Part shown: piece by piece, positions 21,580 to 32,186 of the stretch
Position numbering within the stretch: the stretch's first letter is position 1
How the letters are laid out: the number at the start of each line of letters is the position of its first letter
Source: Siphonodentalium dalli
Taxonomy: Eukaryota; Mollusca; Scaphopoda; Gadilida; Siphonodentaliidae
Reading direction: 5' to 3'
Length of the DNA stretch: 64,000 bases
Assembly (NCBI GenBank): GCA_032622095.1
Contig: CP136061.1
Span: forward strand, 4,458,505-4,522,504
Program-made: the position numbers and the translations under genes
The notes under the pieces: generated by a model
What the model was told of the DNA's origin: nothing
Database searches by the model: none
The model's input: the letters and a program-made list of their open reading frames with translations, nothing else

Positions 21580-22020
21580 AAGAAGAGCTAATTGTGCTTA
21601 AGCACAATAAGGGATATTCCTTATTGCGCTTATAAGCTCAATAAGGGAATCTCTATTGTGATTAAGCGCAATAAGGGAATATTTAATTGCGCTTAAGCGC
21701 ATTAAGCGCAATGAAGAATATTCAAATTTCGCTGATATAGCCTAATAATGAATCTCTTATTAAAGAATAATATATTATATATAGTACATAAACTCCTTAT
21801 AATACAGATGGTGTAGTCCATCTCCATTCTCCATGGCACAATGGGTGGAACAAATATAGGATTATTCTACTATTTGCAGAAGGGTGATCTAATGAGAGAT
21901 ATATTAATTGTGTTTAAGTGGAATGGGAAGTAATTGCGGTTAAGCATAATAAGGAATGTCTTATTGCATTCTCATTGGGCTTAAGCGCAATTAGAGATTC
22001 CTTAAGTTATTGCGGTTAAT
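21580..22020. repeat. cluster of palindromic TTAAGCGCAATAAGG motifs
   Basis: Short motifs of the form ATTGCGCTTAAGCGCAAT and AAGCGCAATAAGGGAAT recur in both orientations at least eight times (for example 21595-21720 and 21915-22020). No fixed period is evident. They could form alternating hairpins. I see no gene. Confidence 0.6.
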
Positions 22021-22400
22021 CGAAATTGTCTATTAAAATATCAATTTTGATTCCCATAGAGATCATCAATGATGTCTATGCGCAAGGGCGACGTGCCAAT
22101 CTTCTCTATTGGGATTCCAATTGTTGGCTCATTAAATATGCACATATGCTTAAGATACAGTCGCGCATGAAGCGCGCTCCCGTAAGTCGGGTTTTGGATC
22201 CCAGTTAATGAAAATATTATTGAAATAATCGGTTTTCCCCAATAAACAACCATATATTCAATATACATGTTTTGGAGCAGAATTAGGCAGTCCATATTGG
22301 ACGCCATCATGGAATTAATTTTTTTTGGTTTAATTTTCACACATATTTATTAGTTATGTGGATGGAGTTCTCATTAAACCTCACATTCTTATATTGGTTA

Positions 22401-22529
22401 CAGTAATGCCCAAAGTAATTGACCACTTAACCACATCAGAATTATTGGTAATTTTTCAGGATTTAAAATCCTGAAAAATTACCAATAATTATACTGTGGT
22501 TAAGTGGTCAATTACTTTGGACATTACTG
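22401..22529. mobile_element. 129-bp TA-flanked hairpin MITE, copy 1
   Basis: A near-perfect palindrome starting CAGTAATGCCCAAAGTAATT and ending with its reverse complement, bounded by TA on both sides (22399-22400 and 22530-22531). TA flanks suggest Tc1/mariner-type mobilisation. The loop is a few bases around TTTAAA. Confidence 0.8.
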
Positions 22530-22575
22530 TACGAGGATTGAGTTATCATTACACCTCAAATCCTTATATTGGTTA

Positions 22576-22704
22576 CAGTAATGCCCAAAGTAATTGACCA
22601 CTTAACCACAGCAGAATTATGGGTATTTTTTCAGGATTTTAAATGCTGAAAAAATACCCATTATTATGCTGTGGTTAAGTGGTCAATTACTTTGTACATT
22701 ACTG
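22576..22704. mobile_element. 129-bp TA-flanked hairpin MITE, copy 2
   Basis: Same element as the copy at 22401, same length and TA flanks, starting exactly 175 bp later. The 46-bp spacer (GAGGATTGAGTTATCATTAC and onward) is also shared, so this is tandem duplication of element plus flank rather than independent insertion. Confidence 0.8.
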
Positions 22705-22750
22705 TATGAGGATTGAGTTATCATTACACCTCAAATCCTTATATTGGTTA

Positions 22751-22879
22751 CATTAATGCCCAAAGTAATTGACCACTTAACCACAGCAGAATCATGGGTA
22801 TTTTTTCAGCATTTAAAATCCTGACAAATTACCAATAATTATGCTGTGGTTAAGTGGTCAATTACTTTGGACATTACTG
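22751..22879. mobile_element. 129-bp TA-flanked hairpin MITE, copy 3
   Basis: Third copy, again 175 bp downstream. It has small differences in the left end (CATTAATG for CAGTAATG) and in the stem. After it, the flanking spacer sequence diverges and the tandem run stops. Confidence 0.8.
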
Positions 22880-23194
22880 TATGAGGATGGAGTTAAACCT
22901 CACATGAGTGTGTTGGGGATTTGGACCTTGACTTGGGACCTTTTGTTTTTAACGCGACAAATGCGCATACACCTTATACACAAATTTCTTATGTAACCAG
23001 AGTTTTTCTTGGATAAGATGAGTTTGAAGCCTGCTTACATTTCAAAATGTCGTCAGTTTTATATTGTCTGCAGCGGAACTCAACGCGTTGAAGCAAAAGT
23101 TAGAAAAGATAAAATGTGTATGTAACGAGACTATAATACAACTGAAAACATAAATTGAGGGAGGGGTGGGCGATACAGGGAACTAAGGGTTGAA

Positions 23195-23880
23195 CCGATA
23201 TAAATTTGTAGAGCAATAACGACCAATGTTGACACATTATGCATCTGAACTCAGAGATCAACTCTACTGTTGCAACAAGGCTTTAAAATAGGGGGGTGTC
23301 AGAATCTTAGTCATCTCTATATAGTGCCAGAATAGTCATTTATGGACTTCTATAAGATGTTGGGTTGGTTATATGGACTCGGAGAAAAAGTGGTTTGTAC
23401 CGCGATGAACTGACATAAATTAGTGGAGCGATGTTGCATCGCGACTGTACTAAAGCAGCAATGATATCAAATTGGGGGGGGGGGGGGTCTGAAATTATCT
23501 ATCTCTATAGATGGCACCAGGATTATATAGAAAGGAATAGCAATTGATATACGTATACGGTATACTATAGTAATACCATAGACAAATAAGTACAAGTATC
23601 ACATGATAAAATATTACGTAACGTGACTATACCGATGAAAGAAATAAATAAATTGGACCGGGATTAGAGGTTGGGTTGGTTATATGTTGATAATTGGATA
23701 TGGAATTCATACCGATGAAACGATACAAATTAGTGGAGCGATAAAGACCAATGTTGACATTTAGTCAGGCTACGCGGGAGAAAATAGGGGTTGATACGAT
23801 AGACCGAAATAAATTTGTCGGGTGATAATGACCAATGTTGACCTATAAAGTAACGCGACTGTACTGTCGGATAATTATCA
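23195..23880. repeat. diverged repeats with GACCAATGTTGACA phrases
   Basis: Phrases such as AAATTAGTGGAGCGAT and GACCAATGTTGACA recur around 23205, 23415, 23730 and 23810, with GTAACGCGACTGTA nearby. Spacing is irregular. It looks like an old, drifted tandem repeat. No gene is seen. Confidence 0.5.
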
Positions 23881-23962
23881 GGTGTAACCGGTCAAATATG
23901 GACTCTAGTGACCAATATAGAACAGCTCAGAAAACATTCGCAGGGCCCTAAAATTTATTTAA

Positions 23963-24310
23963 CACCGCATTTGCCATTAAAATCGATTTATATCGATAAA
24001 ACTGTCATTTTTCAAAATTTTAAGCTGAGACTTGGAGTGTGTGGGTGGGATACCTACATATTCCTAAACTGACAGAGTCCATCGCGTAATTATGTTTTAG
24101 ATGGAAGAAATTGAATTTTTTTCGATGATAAATTTTAACATGGAATTGTCCCATTCAAATCTATTTATGTCGATAAAACTGTTATTTAAAAAAAATTTAA
24201 GCTGAGACTCGGTGTTTCTGCGTGGAATACCTATATATTCCGAAAACGGCAGGGTTAAGCACGTAATTATCTTTTAGATGGAAGAAATTGATTTGTTTCG
24301 ATGATAAAAA
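23963..24310. repeat. direct repeat pair, about 170 bp each
   Basis: Two consecutive copies share TCGATAAAACTGT, TTTAAGCTGAGACT, GGAATACCTA and TTTTAGATGGAAGAAATTGA in the same order (about 23963-24133 and 24143-24310). They have clearly diverged. No coding potential is evident. Confidence 0.7.
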
Positions 24311-24981
24311 TCAGCGTAAAATAATCGCCAATGGAGGCTTCGCTTCGCATGGTTGGCAATTATCACGATACACAGGGAACACTTTGACGTTCGTACTCAT
24401 ATTTCACCAATTTTTGTACCTGGCTTTCCAATCCTAAGTTTCAAGGGGAAATGTCTAATTTTACTCTATTTGTCGTTATATACATATTATACATATTTAT
24501 CACACCATTTATTATTCATTTTCATAAATATAAAAAAAAAAAAGCCGAAGATGACATGTTTAAATTGTTTGAAGCACGAATTTGGCGATAACTTATCAGA
24601 GTACGTTATACTTGTGATAGTTACGTTACGCACACGTGTTCCAATATCCTATTGCGATAATCGCTTAACCCTTCAGTTTTCAACGGCATTTCAATTGGTT
24701 GAAATTAAAATTTCTCAAGTTCCAGCTCAACACGAATCTAGTGACCTAATTGGTAGAAATACTTTAGCAGTAATTCTTAGTTTTATAAGTCATAACTCTA
24801 ATTTTATTGACGATACGAGCTCAACATCATAATATGTCACTGTTTATGGCGGTGTTATCCAAACGTGTGCTTTGATAATGGTTATAATTTTATTTTGCGA
24901 TCAAACGTCAGTGCAGCCCAGCAGAAACGCATAGGCACTAGTTCAATTCAGCAGAAATGCATAAGTCCTACGATTATAGTA

Positions 24982-25019
24982 CACCCACTGAACGCGCTTC
25001 GCGCGTTGGTCAGTGGGTG
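24982..25019. repeat. GC-rich hairpin at the edge of satellite 2
   Basis: CACCCACTGAACGCGC faces GCGCGTTGGTCAGTGGGTG across a 3-base loop, giving a stem of about 16 bp with small bulges. It immediately precedes the second satellite. Confidence 0.6.
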
Positions 25020-25029
25020 AAAAATTATA

Positions 25030-25396
25030 CTAGGGGCATACGAGATTGTTATGACCTTGTAAAATCTCTCTTCTCTATATGGCGACGACAATTTTTTGCG
25101 GGGTAATATCACTTTTACACGGGGCATACGAGATTGTTATGACCCGTGTAAAATCTGTCTTCTCTATATAGCGACGACAATTTTTGCGGGGAAATATCAG
25201 TTTTACACGGGGCATACGAGATTGTTATGACCTTGTAAAATCTGTCTTCTCTATATAGCGACACGACAATTTTTGCGGGGTAATATCAATTTTACACGGG
25301 GCATACGAGATTGTTATGACCCGTGTAAAATCTGTCTTCTCTATATAGCGACGACAATTTTTGCGGGGTAATATAAGTTTTACACGGGGCATACAA
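25030..25396. repeat. second satellite (87-88 bp), block A
   Basis: About four units of GCATACGAGATTGTTATGAC, then a CTTCTCTATATAGCGACGAC core and a TTTTTGCGGGGTAATAT end. The unit length is 87-88 bp, with a sequence unrelated to the main satellite. TTTTACACGG at the unit junction pairs with CCGTGTAAAA about 30 bp on, giving a hairpin in some units. Others have CCTTGTAAAA, which weakens it. Confidence 0.93.
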
Positions 25397-25664
25397 GATG
25401 TGAAAAACATAACCATTTGCGGAAGAGATTTTTCACTGAAATAGGAGTTCACCAACCAATTTTCGTAAACTTTGATGAAATAGAAAAGTTCATATTCCTC
25501 ATGAAGGCTGAACACCCGAGCATATGCAATGATCTGTAACATGGTTCGGCAGTTTTCCGCAAATAATTGAGAATATAGTGTTGAGTTACAAATACATGTT
25601 ATATATATTTATATGAAATTGTCTTGACTTGTGTTTAAACTATCTGTATTATGACAATTGCCCC
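25397..25664. other. unique segment interrupting satellite 2
   Basis: About 270 bp of non-repeat DNA. On the minus strand it is open for about 50 codons (MLQIIAYARVFSLHEEYELF and onward) before running into satellite. No family is recognised and the frame may be chance. Confidence 0.4.
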
Positions 25665-26237
25665 GCGTGGGTGTCTTCTCTATATAGCGACGACAATTTT
25701 TGCGGGGTAATATCAGTTTTACACGGGGCATACGAGATTGTTACGACCTTGTAAAATATGTCTTCTCTATATAGCGACGACAATTTTTGCGGGGTAATAT
25801 AAGTTTTACACGGGGCATACGAGATTGTTATGACCTTGTAAAATCTGTCTTCTCTATATAGCGACGACAATTTTTGCGGGGTAATATCACTTTTACACGG
25901 GGCATACGAGATTGTTATGACCCGTGTAAAATCTCTCTTCTCTATATAGCGACGACAATTTTTGCGGGGTGATATCAGTTTTACACGGGGCATACGAGAT
26001 TGTTATGACCTTGTAAAATCTGTCTTCTCTATATAGCGACGACAATTTTTTGCGGGGTAATATAAGTTTTACACGGGGCATACGAGATTGTTATGACCTT
26101 GTAAAATCTGTCTTCTCTATATAGCGACGACAATTTTTGCGGGGTAATATAAGTTTTACACGGGGCATACGAGATTGTTATGACCCGTGTAAAATCTGTC
26201 TTCTCTATATAGCGACGACAATTTTTGCGGGGTAATA
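25665..26237. repeat. second satellite (87-88 bp), block B
   Basis: Six to seven further units of the same satellite, same orientation as block A. The CCCGTGTAAAA and CCTTGTAAAA variants are interspersed. Confidence 0.93.
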
Positions 26238-27420
26238 CGAAATAAGTGTTTCCTGTTTAGTTAACATATATCGAACAAGAACGCCGGGATACGGCGTGGT
26301 ATGGCCCTAGAAGACCAATGGTGCCTAAGAAGGCTTACAATTCTACAGAGGGGATAAGAACATTTCTGTATTGCTCACATATGATAATATAAGTTTTAAG
26401 TTGACCCCCAGCTGTCCCATGACACTAATCGGGTCAATTGGAATCAATGTGAATCAATGTTGCGGATGGCACATAGTAACATTTGTAAATAAATAGATCA
26501 TTGCGCCATCCGCATCTAATTCAATAATGTATTATCGAGTAAGATGCGTGTTGTGTTCTATTTATGTTGTATTTGTTTTAAGGTCACTCTCACAGGTCAA
26601 GGACATGAGATGAAATGCTCTTCACTTTATTGCTATACATGTACGATGTGTTCCATCGTTTTAATTATATTCAACGTGGGGGAATAACTTCCGGTATAGA
26701 CGTAAACAATCGATGCACATCGCTCTCCGAAATTTTCGAAAATAGTGTCTGTTCCCGGGTGTCTACCAGCCTGAATTGTCCAGGACCATCAATTTACTTA
26801 TTCTAGCATGGATTGGGAATATTGTTTATCAGTTTTCGTGTGTGGTTTTTCGAGATCGGTATGTGACTTTTGAAATTTAATACTCTACCATGTCAACCTC
26901 GAACCCTCTAAGTGCACAATTCAGCCCCAAAACAGTGATTTTGAACACAACTCCTCGAAGTCGAAAATGAAGTCCAGCGCCCAATTTAGGATGAATCGGA
27001 TCCAATAATTCCTGTGTTTCTATTCGACTAATTAATTACAGTGTCATAAAGCGTATTCACTCATTATGTCGTGCAGCACAACTCACCACAACGGTACTCG
27101 TGACGTAGTGACGACTTACTAGGCTTCGCCGTGAGAAAAAATATATTGTCCAGTGACAACATAATACTATATGCTCAGTATATCACAACAACAACTTTAA
27201 TTAATCGATATGGCGACAAGCAATACTTCGACTGATACCGACAAACTGAGCCTACACGATTGTCTGTCAGATTGGTATGACAGTGTTGAGTCATTCCAGT
27301 ACACTCGGCAACAGGATGACAGCCTCAAAATATACAAGAAAACTAAGATGCATGCATCAGGTCGGCCGTGAACTATCTACCATAGAATTGTTGTAGCTAT
27401 CGATTATACATTTTGGAACA
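26238..27420. other. largely unique non-coding DNA
   Basis: Apart from a scrap of the 20451 palindrome family at about 26286 and a small candidate frame at 27210, I see no genes or repeats. Confidence 0.35.
27210..27371 (+). CDS. small candidate frame or first exon
   Basis: A 53-codon frame beginning MATSNTSTDTDKLSLHDCLS and ending with TGA. The composition is protein-like (acidic, Ser/Asp-rich, then basic), unlike the surrounding AT-rich DNA, and the start sits in an acceptable context (CGATATGGCG). A CAG|GTCGGC just before the stop could be a splice donor, making this a first exon. No family is recognised and no downstream exon was found. Confidence 0.2.
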   Translation: MATSNTSTDTDKLSLHDCLSDWYDSVESFQYTRQQDDSLKIYKKTKMHASGRP

Positions 27421-27669
27421 CCTGTCTGTATGTATGTGTGTATGCATGAATGCATGTGTGTATGTGTTATAGACTCTAACACTGCTCGACTGATCCGACT
27501 CGGATTTGGTATTTAACGTGTCAACTTGACCTCGCTCATAGGCATGTTTCTGGACCTTGACCGATCCGACTAAAAATTTGTGTGTAGGACTACTTCGATC
27601 CCGGGAGCAATATTGGCGGGTCCAATTTCACATGGGACCATGTTCTCGAACGTGCTGATGTAGGCATGT

Positions 27670-28010
27670 TTCTGGACTATTTGGACGGGTCAAATCTTGA
27701 TCCCGACCTGACTTTGACATTCAAAAAGATCAATTAAGGTCAAATCTGGTAAAACGAAGTATTTCAACGAAATATAATACCTACTGTTACTTTTGTCCCA
27801 GGAGTGTTTCGGGTGGGTCAAATTATGACCCTGACCTGATCTTGACATACAAAATTGTCAATTCAAGGTCAAATCGGGTAAAGCCTGGCGGATTTCGACG
27901 GGTACTTTTGTCGTGACTTTTGTCCGGGGAGTGGTTTGGGCGGGTCAAATCGTGACCCGACATGACGTTCACCTTTAAAATGGTCAATTCAAGGTTAAAT
28001 CGCGCAATTC
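27670..28010. repeat. three diverged tandem repeats, about 127 bp
   Basis: The phrases GGGTCAAAT, GACC(C/T)GACCTGA, TTGACAT and TCAATTCAAGGTCAAATCGG recur in the same order near 27690, 27815 and 27940. GGTCA-rich text also occurs upstream of 27690. Old tandem repeat, no gene. Confidence 0.6.
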
Positions 28011-28247
28011 TCCGAAAATCAGAGGGGAACATCCCGGACGAAGTAGGGTCCACCAGCTATTATTATATATTTCTAGATTTAGTTACAAACTAAATACCTG
28101 TATATTGTACAAAGAAATGTTTGACAAATATATCTGTATCCATATTACCATACGGGTCATTAAAATAGATACGACGAAACAAATTTTGAAGGGTGCATGG
28201 TATCAGGTAAATTTTTATATTTCAAATGATGACAGGAATGCGGAAAG

Positions 28248-28481
28248 TTGAAGTACCTACGTAATACTGGCTATCCGAATGAAGAGATATACATGTATAT
28301 AAAAACCAAAATAGAAGATGACTGCTGGCGACAATGTTTTCCAAAAAAATTCAAAGCATTCGATAGCTCCCATCTAGTTGTCAGCCCGAAGATCAATATA
28401 AAGTGTGGTGACTATCAGATGAGGGATATGACTGTACAGTTGCTAAACAATTCAGTCACGCAAAAGAGGATCAAACAGTAA
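28248..28481 (+). pseudogene. possible degenerate CUB-like domain
   Basis: A 77-codon frame with TGYPNEEIY, DDCW, FDSSHL and KCGDYQMRD, in an order reminiscent of CUB domains (GYPxxY, CxW, fxFD, CGD). A related but more decayed copy lies at 29395-29620 (FLSNTRYRHD, then FDSSHL), and a fragment with SGDPNYPHE lies near 28700. No splice sites or intact long frame support a live gene. I read this as repeated remnants of a CUB-type exon, with low certainty. Confidence 0.3.
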
Positions 28482-29394
28482 GATACCAAATTGCTGCCTG
28501 TGGTAATGTTTTTTAACGAAATTCGGGAAAATTAGATTACTCTCCCCCTGGTTATCCAGAAGATCATTGTGGAATCTGGTGACGATCGGACAAGGGGTGT
28601 CGTCTGTAGGATCAACCAAATTATTTAGCCATAAAAATAGTAAAATTCAAGATCACCGCTGGCAGTGATGTCTTCACAAGGACAGCTTGAGAACAAAACA
28701 TGGCTCACATCTAGCGGTGACCCAAACTATCCACATGAGAAAAAGTTCTCCAATAAAAGCTGGCTGCAGGGTGCGCCAATTGATTCAAATTCGAAATTTA
28801 ACAGGGTGTACTGCTAGTGGCCATGTTTTCCCCGCAAATTTGATAGACTGATGGACAAAACCACTGAATCCGTTGAATCAATATACATGTATACATGGAT
28901 TAATGTATATGCATTGTTATACACAGTACTGGTATATAAAGGTACTGAAAATAACAATATTACTAGTATACACAAAATAAACCATATATCATGGCTATGG
29001 GTTCTAATATCCGAATATGACAGCTGATAACTTGGTGTGAATTGAAGAGTGGTGGTGTCTCACGCATATCTAACCCTCCATGTTAGAAACATGCCATTAA
29101 ATGTCATAAGTATAATCTAGCTTGAGGACAGAAGTTATCCATAAAACCCCCCCTTAATTCAACCAGGTCCTCGCGCGATGTATGGTCGATCACATGATGA
29201 TCTAGGGGGGATTAGAATTGTTGTATAAAAACAGCACTGCATGTAAATATAAAATAAAATAGTGCTACATCTTATTACAGATTATTGCCATATATAATCA
29301 GTGACTATACAGACAGTCTGACAAAATAAAGTTTCAGTGACACTCTATCCGAAGAGGGGAATAATGCCATCTGTTACAGTCAATGGAGCAATTA

Positions 29395-29620
29395 TGAATC
29401 TGGAAAGGTGAAATTTCTAAGTAATACTAGATATCGACATGACGCGATAACATATAACGTAAATGCAATATGGCCGCTGGCGACCATTTTTTCCTATAAA
29501 ATTAAAAAAATATTTGATAGCTCTCATCTGATAGATCAATATCAAGATAAATATGAAGTTTAGTGATGATCGGATGAGTGAAGTGGACTGTGCTAAACGG
29601 TTTAGTAATGCTTAAAAAGA
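29395..29620 (+). pseudogene. second copy of the CUB-like remnant
   Basis: DNA and local translation are similar to 28248-28481: AGTAATACTAGATATCGACA against GTAATACTGGCTATCCGAAT, then a shared GATAGCTC(T/C)CATCT. In-frame stops are present. It shows that the segment was duplicated before decay. Confidence 0.35.
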
Positions 29621-29912
29621 TTTTTACCTTAATATTTTTATGTTCACTTTATAAACTTCACTGAGTCATCTTTGTCATGTATTGAGTTTGATATCTGTTG
29701 TTAACAGTTTATAAATCATGTATGTCTCATGTTTGTTATTTTAATTTATGTGTTTATTATCATTAAATAAAGTTGAATTCCTTAAAAAGATTCTTACCTC
29801 AATGTTTTTATGTTCACTTTATAAACTCCACTGAGTCATCTTTGTCATGTATTGAATTTGATATCTTTTGTTAACAGTTCATAAATTATGTATGTCTCGT
29901 GTTCGTTATTAT
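29611..29912. repeat. direct duplication, 172-bp period
   Basis: TTTTTATGTTCACTTTATAA, then CTGAGTCATCTTTGTCATGT and GTTAACAGTT recur 172 bp apart. Between the copies is ATTAAATAAAGTTGAATTCC, like a retroposon 3' end with a polyadenylation signal, so these may be two tandem 3' tails. Confidence 0.7.
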
Positions 29913-30568
29913 ATTATATACACTTTATAGTGTGTTTCAGAACGAAAACAAAATGAATAAAATCAACAAATTTGTAAATTTAAAAACAATTCAAACGTTG
30001 TTGTATTCCATGTCCCAGTCCGGACATATACACCAAATTTCAATAATATTCATTGAGAAACAACGGACCAAACGCCATATAACACCCCGTATGCATCTTT
30101 TATTCCGAGTTGGCCTTTTATTCCGAGTTGGCACGCGCCGATTGGGCGAGTTAGCCCATGGGGCGAGTACGCCGATTCCGACACCTTTTCTATTTGCAGC
30201 AGGTTAAGTTTACGCGTAATTTAATTTACAAAGTTCCCCAATTGGTATCGTAAATAGAGCGACCTTATTTGACAGAGAATGCCTCTGTTATTGATTATAA
30301 AGTTGTTATACATTAAAAACGACAATTCACATGCTCGTTCAAGCGCAGTAGTCTATTTTCCCCATGTTAAAGGACATCCACAAATACTAAATAACGCTAA
30401 CTTACTGCCGAATGTTTTACACGACAACTGTTAACATATTTGGGCTGAATTCATCTGACGCGGTATTATTCCTAAAAAATAAACAACAAAACCATCGTTA
30501 CTTGGAAATGTAGTTTGGGCTAACATTTACATAAATCCTCCATATCATTATTCCGACACACACGTCAG

Positions 30569-32107
30569 ATGAAAAACTCACATGAAGTAACCGGCCAAAT
30601 TGGCCGAAATGACAATCTCAAACCAGTTCTCGCATTCATAAGCTCAACTACGCACGATATATTCACGGCAACAATAATTGAATTCGTCGGAAATCAGGAC
30701 AAATTATTAGAAACACTAAGGGAGAATATATTCACTCACGCCAAGTCAAAGCAATATTTCCCATATGAGCAATCGTCTTCGATGAAACAACGAGTTGTCC
30801 GAAATCAATCTGGAAACCATGTGATTGATCGAAATAACAGAAACAAGCGAATGTCTAATGACATTTATAATATAATGAAGTTCATGGTAGATGAAGACAG
30901 TGACTCCATAATCGATGTTATTAGCAAAGGTAGCCGAAGCAAGAGTGTTGGTCGACAGTCAATAGCCGGAAATGTAACCATTCTAGATGAAGATGACACC
31001 TGTACATCCAGTATCAACAATTCATTAGTGAAAATTCAACGCGACATTTCATGCATGAAAACAGAAAACGAAATTTTCCACAAAGACTTCAATCAACGAG
31101 TTCCCAAATTAGATTCATCAATTGCTAGCCTGGAGTCGCGATTCAGTAAAATCGAGGAGAAATTACATATAGTAAACGACGTCGAGAAGGCTAAAACAGA
31201 CATAACGACGATAAACAAAAAAATAAAAGAACTGGACGAACAAATTGAATCAGATACACTGACCATCGAGCGAATACAAGATGACAAATATACGGGTGTA
31301 AATAAACTAAAGGGTGACATAATCCAAATAAAGTCTGATATTGGCGAAATAGTAAGCGGTCTTGGTGAGTTCCATAAAAAGCAGAAAAGTCTGGAAGGTC
31401 AAGTTGCTACACTGAAAGATTTAGTGAATAAGAAAAACATTCAACCGACTCATGCATGCGACAAAATGGTTAATGAAACAATTAAACAAAACGTTACTAT
31501 AATGAAAGATGAATTCAGAAGCTTCACTGCAGCGACAACCAACAGTTTGCAACAGTTTGTTGAAGTGGTCGACAGATCAATGCGTGAGATGGTAAAAACA
31601 CAACGTGACATGGCTACATTAATGGAGATGGCAATGAACTACAGTTGCGACGATAATGTTTCACACTCAGCACACAGTGAACGAGAAGACATAAACAGTG
31701 AACGTGAAGACATAAACAGTGAACGAGGAGACATAAACAATATATCTGTTGAATCAGAAGTTGCACCCGAATACCCGAATCACAGTTATAAACAGGCACC
31801 ACCTAAACAGGAAGTTCACAGAAACTATGACCGTCAGTCCCAAAGTGATTCCTATTTTAACAGAATGGATGGACCAGTCAAAACATCACAAGTATATCTC
31901 GCCGGTTTTGACGATTCCGTAACAGTGTTCGATATCAAGTCACACCTTCTCCATTACAAAATTCGGTTCACAGTCATCAGAATGTTAAGAGGTAACGCAG
32001 CTCGAATCAACATTTGTGACAATGATATCGACATAGTCCTCGGTCCGAAATTCTGGCCAGTTGGTGCAACTTGTAGGATGTGGGTCCGCAAAGAACCAGA
32101 ATTCTGA
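30569..32107 (+). CDS. LINE ORF1 protein
   Basis: A 512-residue protein. Residues of about 160-310 are heptad-rich coiled coil (IEEKLHIVNDVEKAKTDI, IKELDEQIESDTLTIERIQD), a usual trimerisation device of LINE ORF1 proteins. Around 365-395 are three copies of a SEREDIN-type nonapeptide. The C-terminal region (VYLAGFDDSVTVFDIKSHLL, then RGNAARINICDNDIDIVLGP, FWPVGATCRMW) matches the RRM-like domain found in ORF1 of many invertebrate LINEs, which would bind element RNA. It precedes the endonuclease frame by 79 bp. Confidence 0.82.
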   Translation: MKNSHEVTGQIGRNDNLKPVLAFISSTTHDIFTATIIEFVGNQDKLLETLRENIFTHAKSKQYFPYEQSSSMKQRVVRNQSGNHVIDRNNRNKRMSNDIYNIMKFMVDEDSDSIIDVISKGSRSKSVGRQSIAGNVTILDEDDTCTSSINNSLVKIQRDISCMKTENEIFHKDFNQRVPKLDSSIASLESRFSKIEEKLHIVNDVEKAKTDITTINKKIKELDEQIESDTLTIERIQDDKYTGVNKLKGDIIQIKSDIGEIVSGLGEFHKKQKSLEGQVATLKDLVNKKNIQPTHACDKMVNETIKQNVTIMKDEFRSFTAATTNSLQQFVEVVDRSMREMVKTQRDMATLMEMAMNYSCDDNVSHSAHSEREDINSEREDINSERGDINNISVESEVAPEYPNHSYKQAPPKQEVHRNYDRQSQSDSYFNRMDGPVKTSQVYLAGFDDSVTVFDIKSHLLHYKIRFTVIRMLRGNAARINICDNDIDIVLGPKFWPVGATCRMWVRKEPEF

Positions 32108-32186
32108 AATAATTATGTTCGAATATCGACTATCATATACCATTCTTTAATGTAATGATTCCTGATTCTTTTCTTCTTTTCTAGCG

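Noticed and set aside
24353-24832. 159-codon plus-strand frame
   Set aside because: Composition follows the AT-rich DNA, includes a poly-A-encoded KKKK run, and has no recognisable domain or conserved pattern.
25225-26081. Minus-strand frames with repeated SYAPCKTDITPQKLSSLYRED
   Set aside because: Translations of the second satellite; the period of 87-88 bp lets the frame stay open by chance.
29899-30207. 102-codon plus-strand frame before the LINE
   Set aside because: It overlaps the duplicated 3'-tail-like repeat and shows no domain. The region upstream of ORF1 is better read as untranslated.
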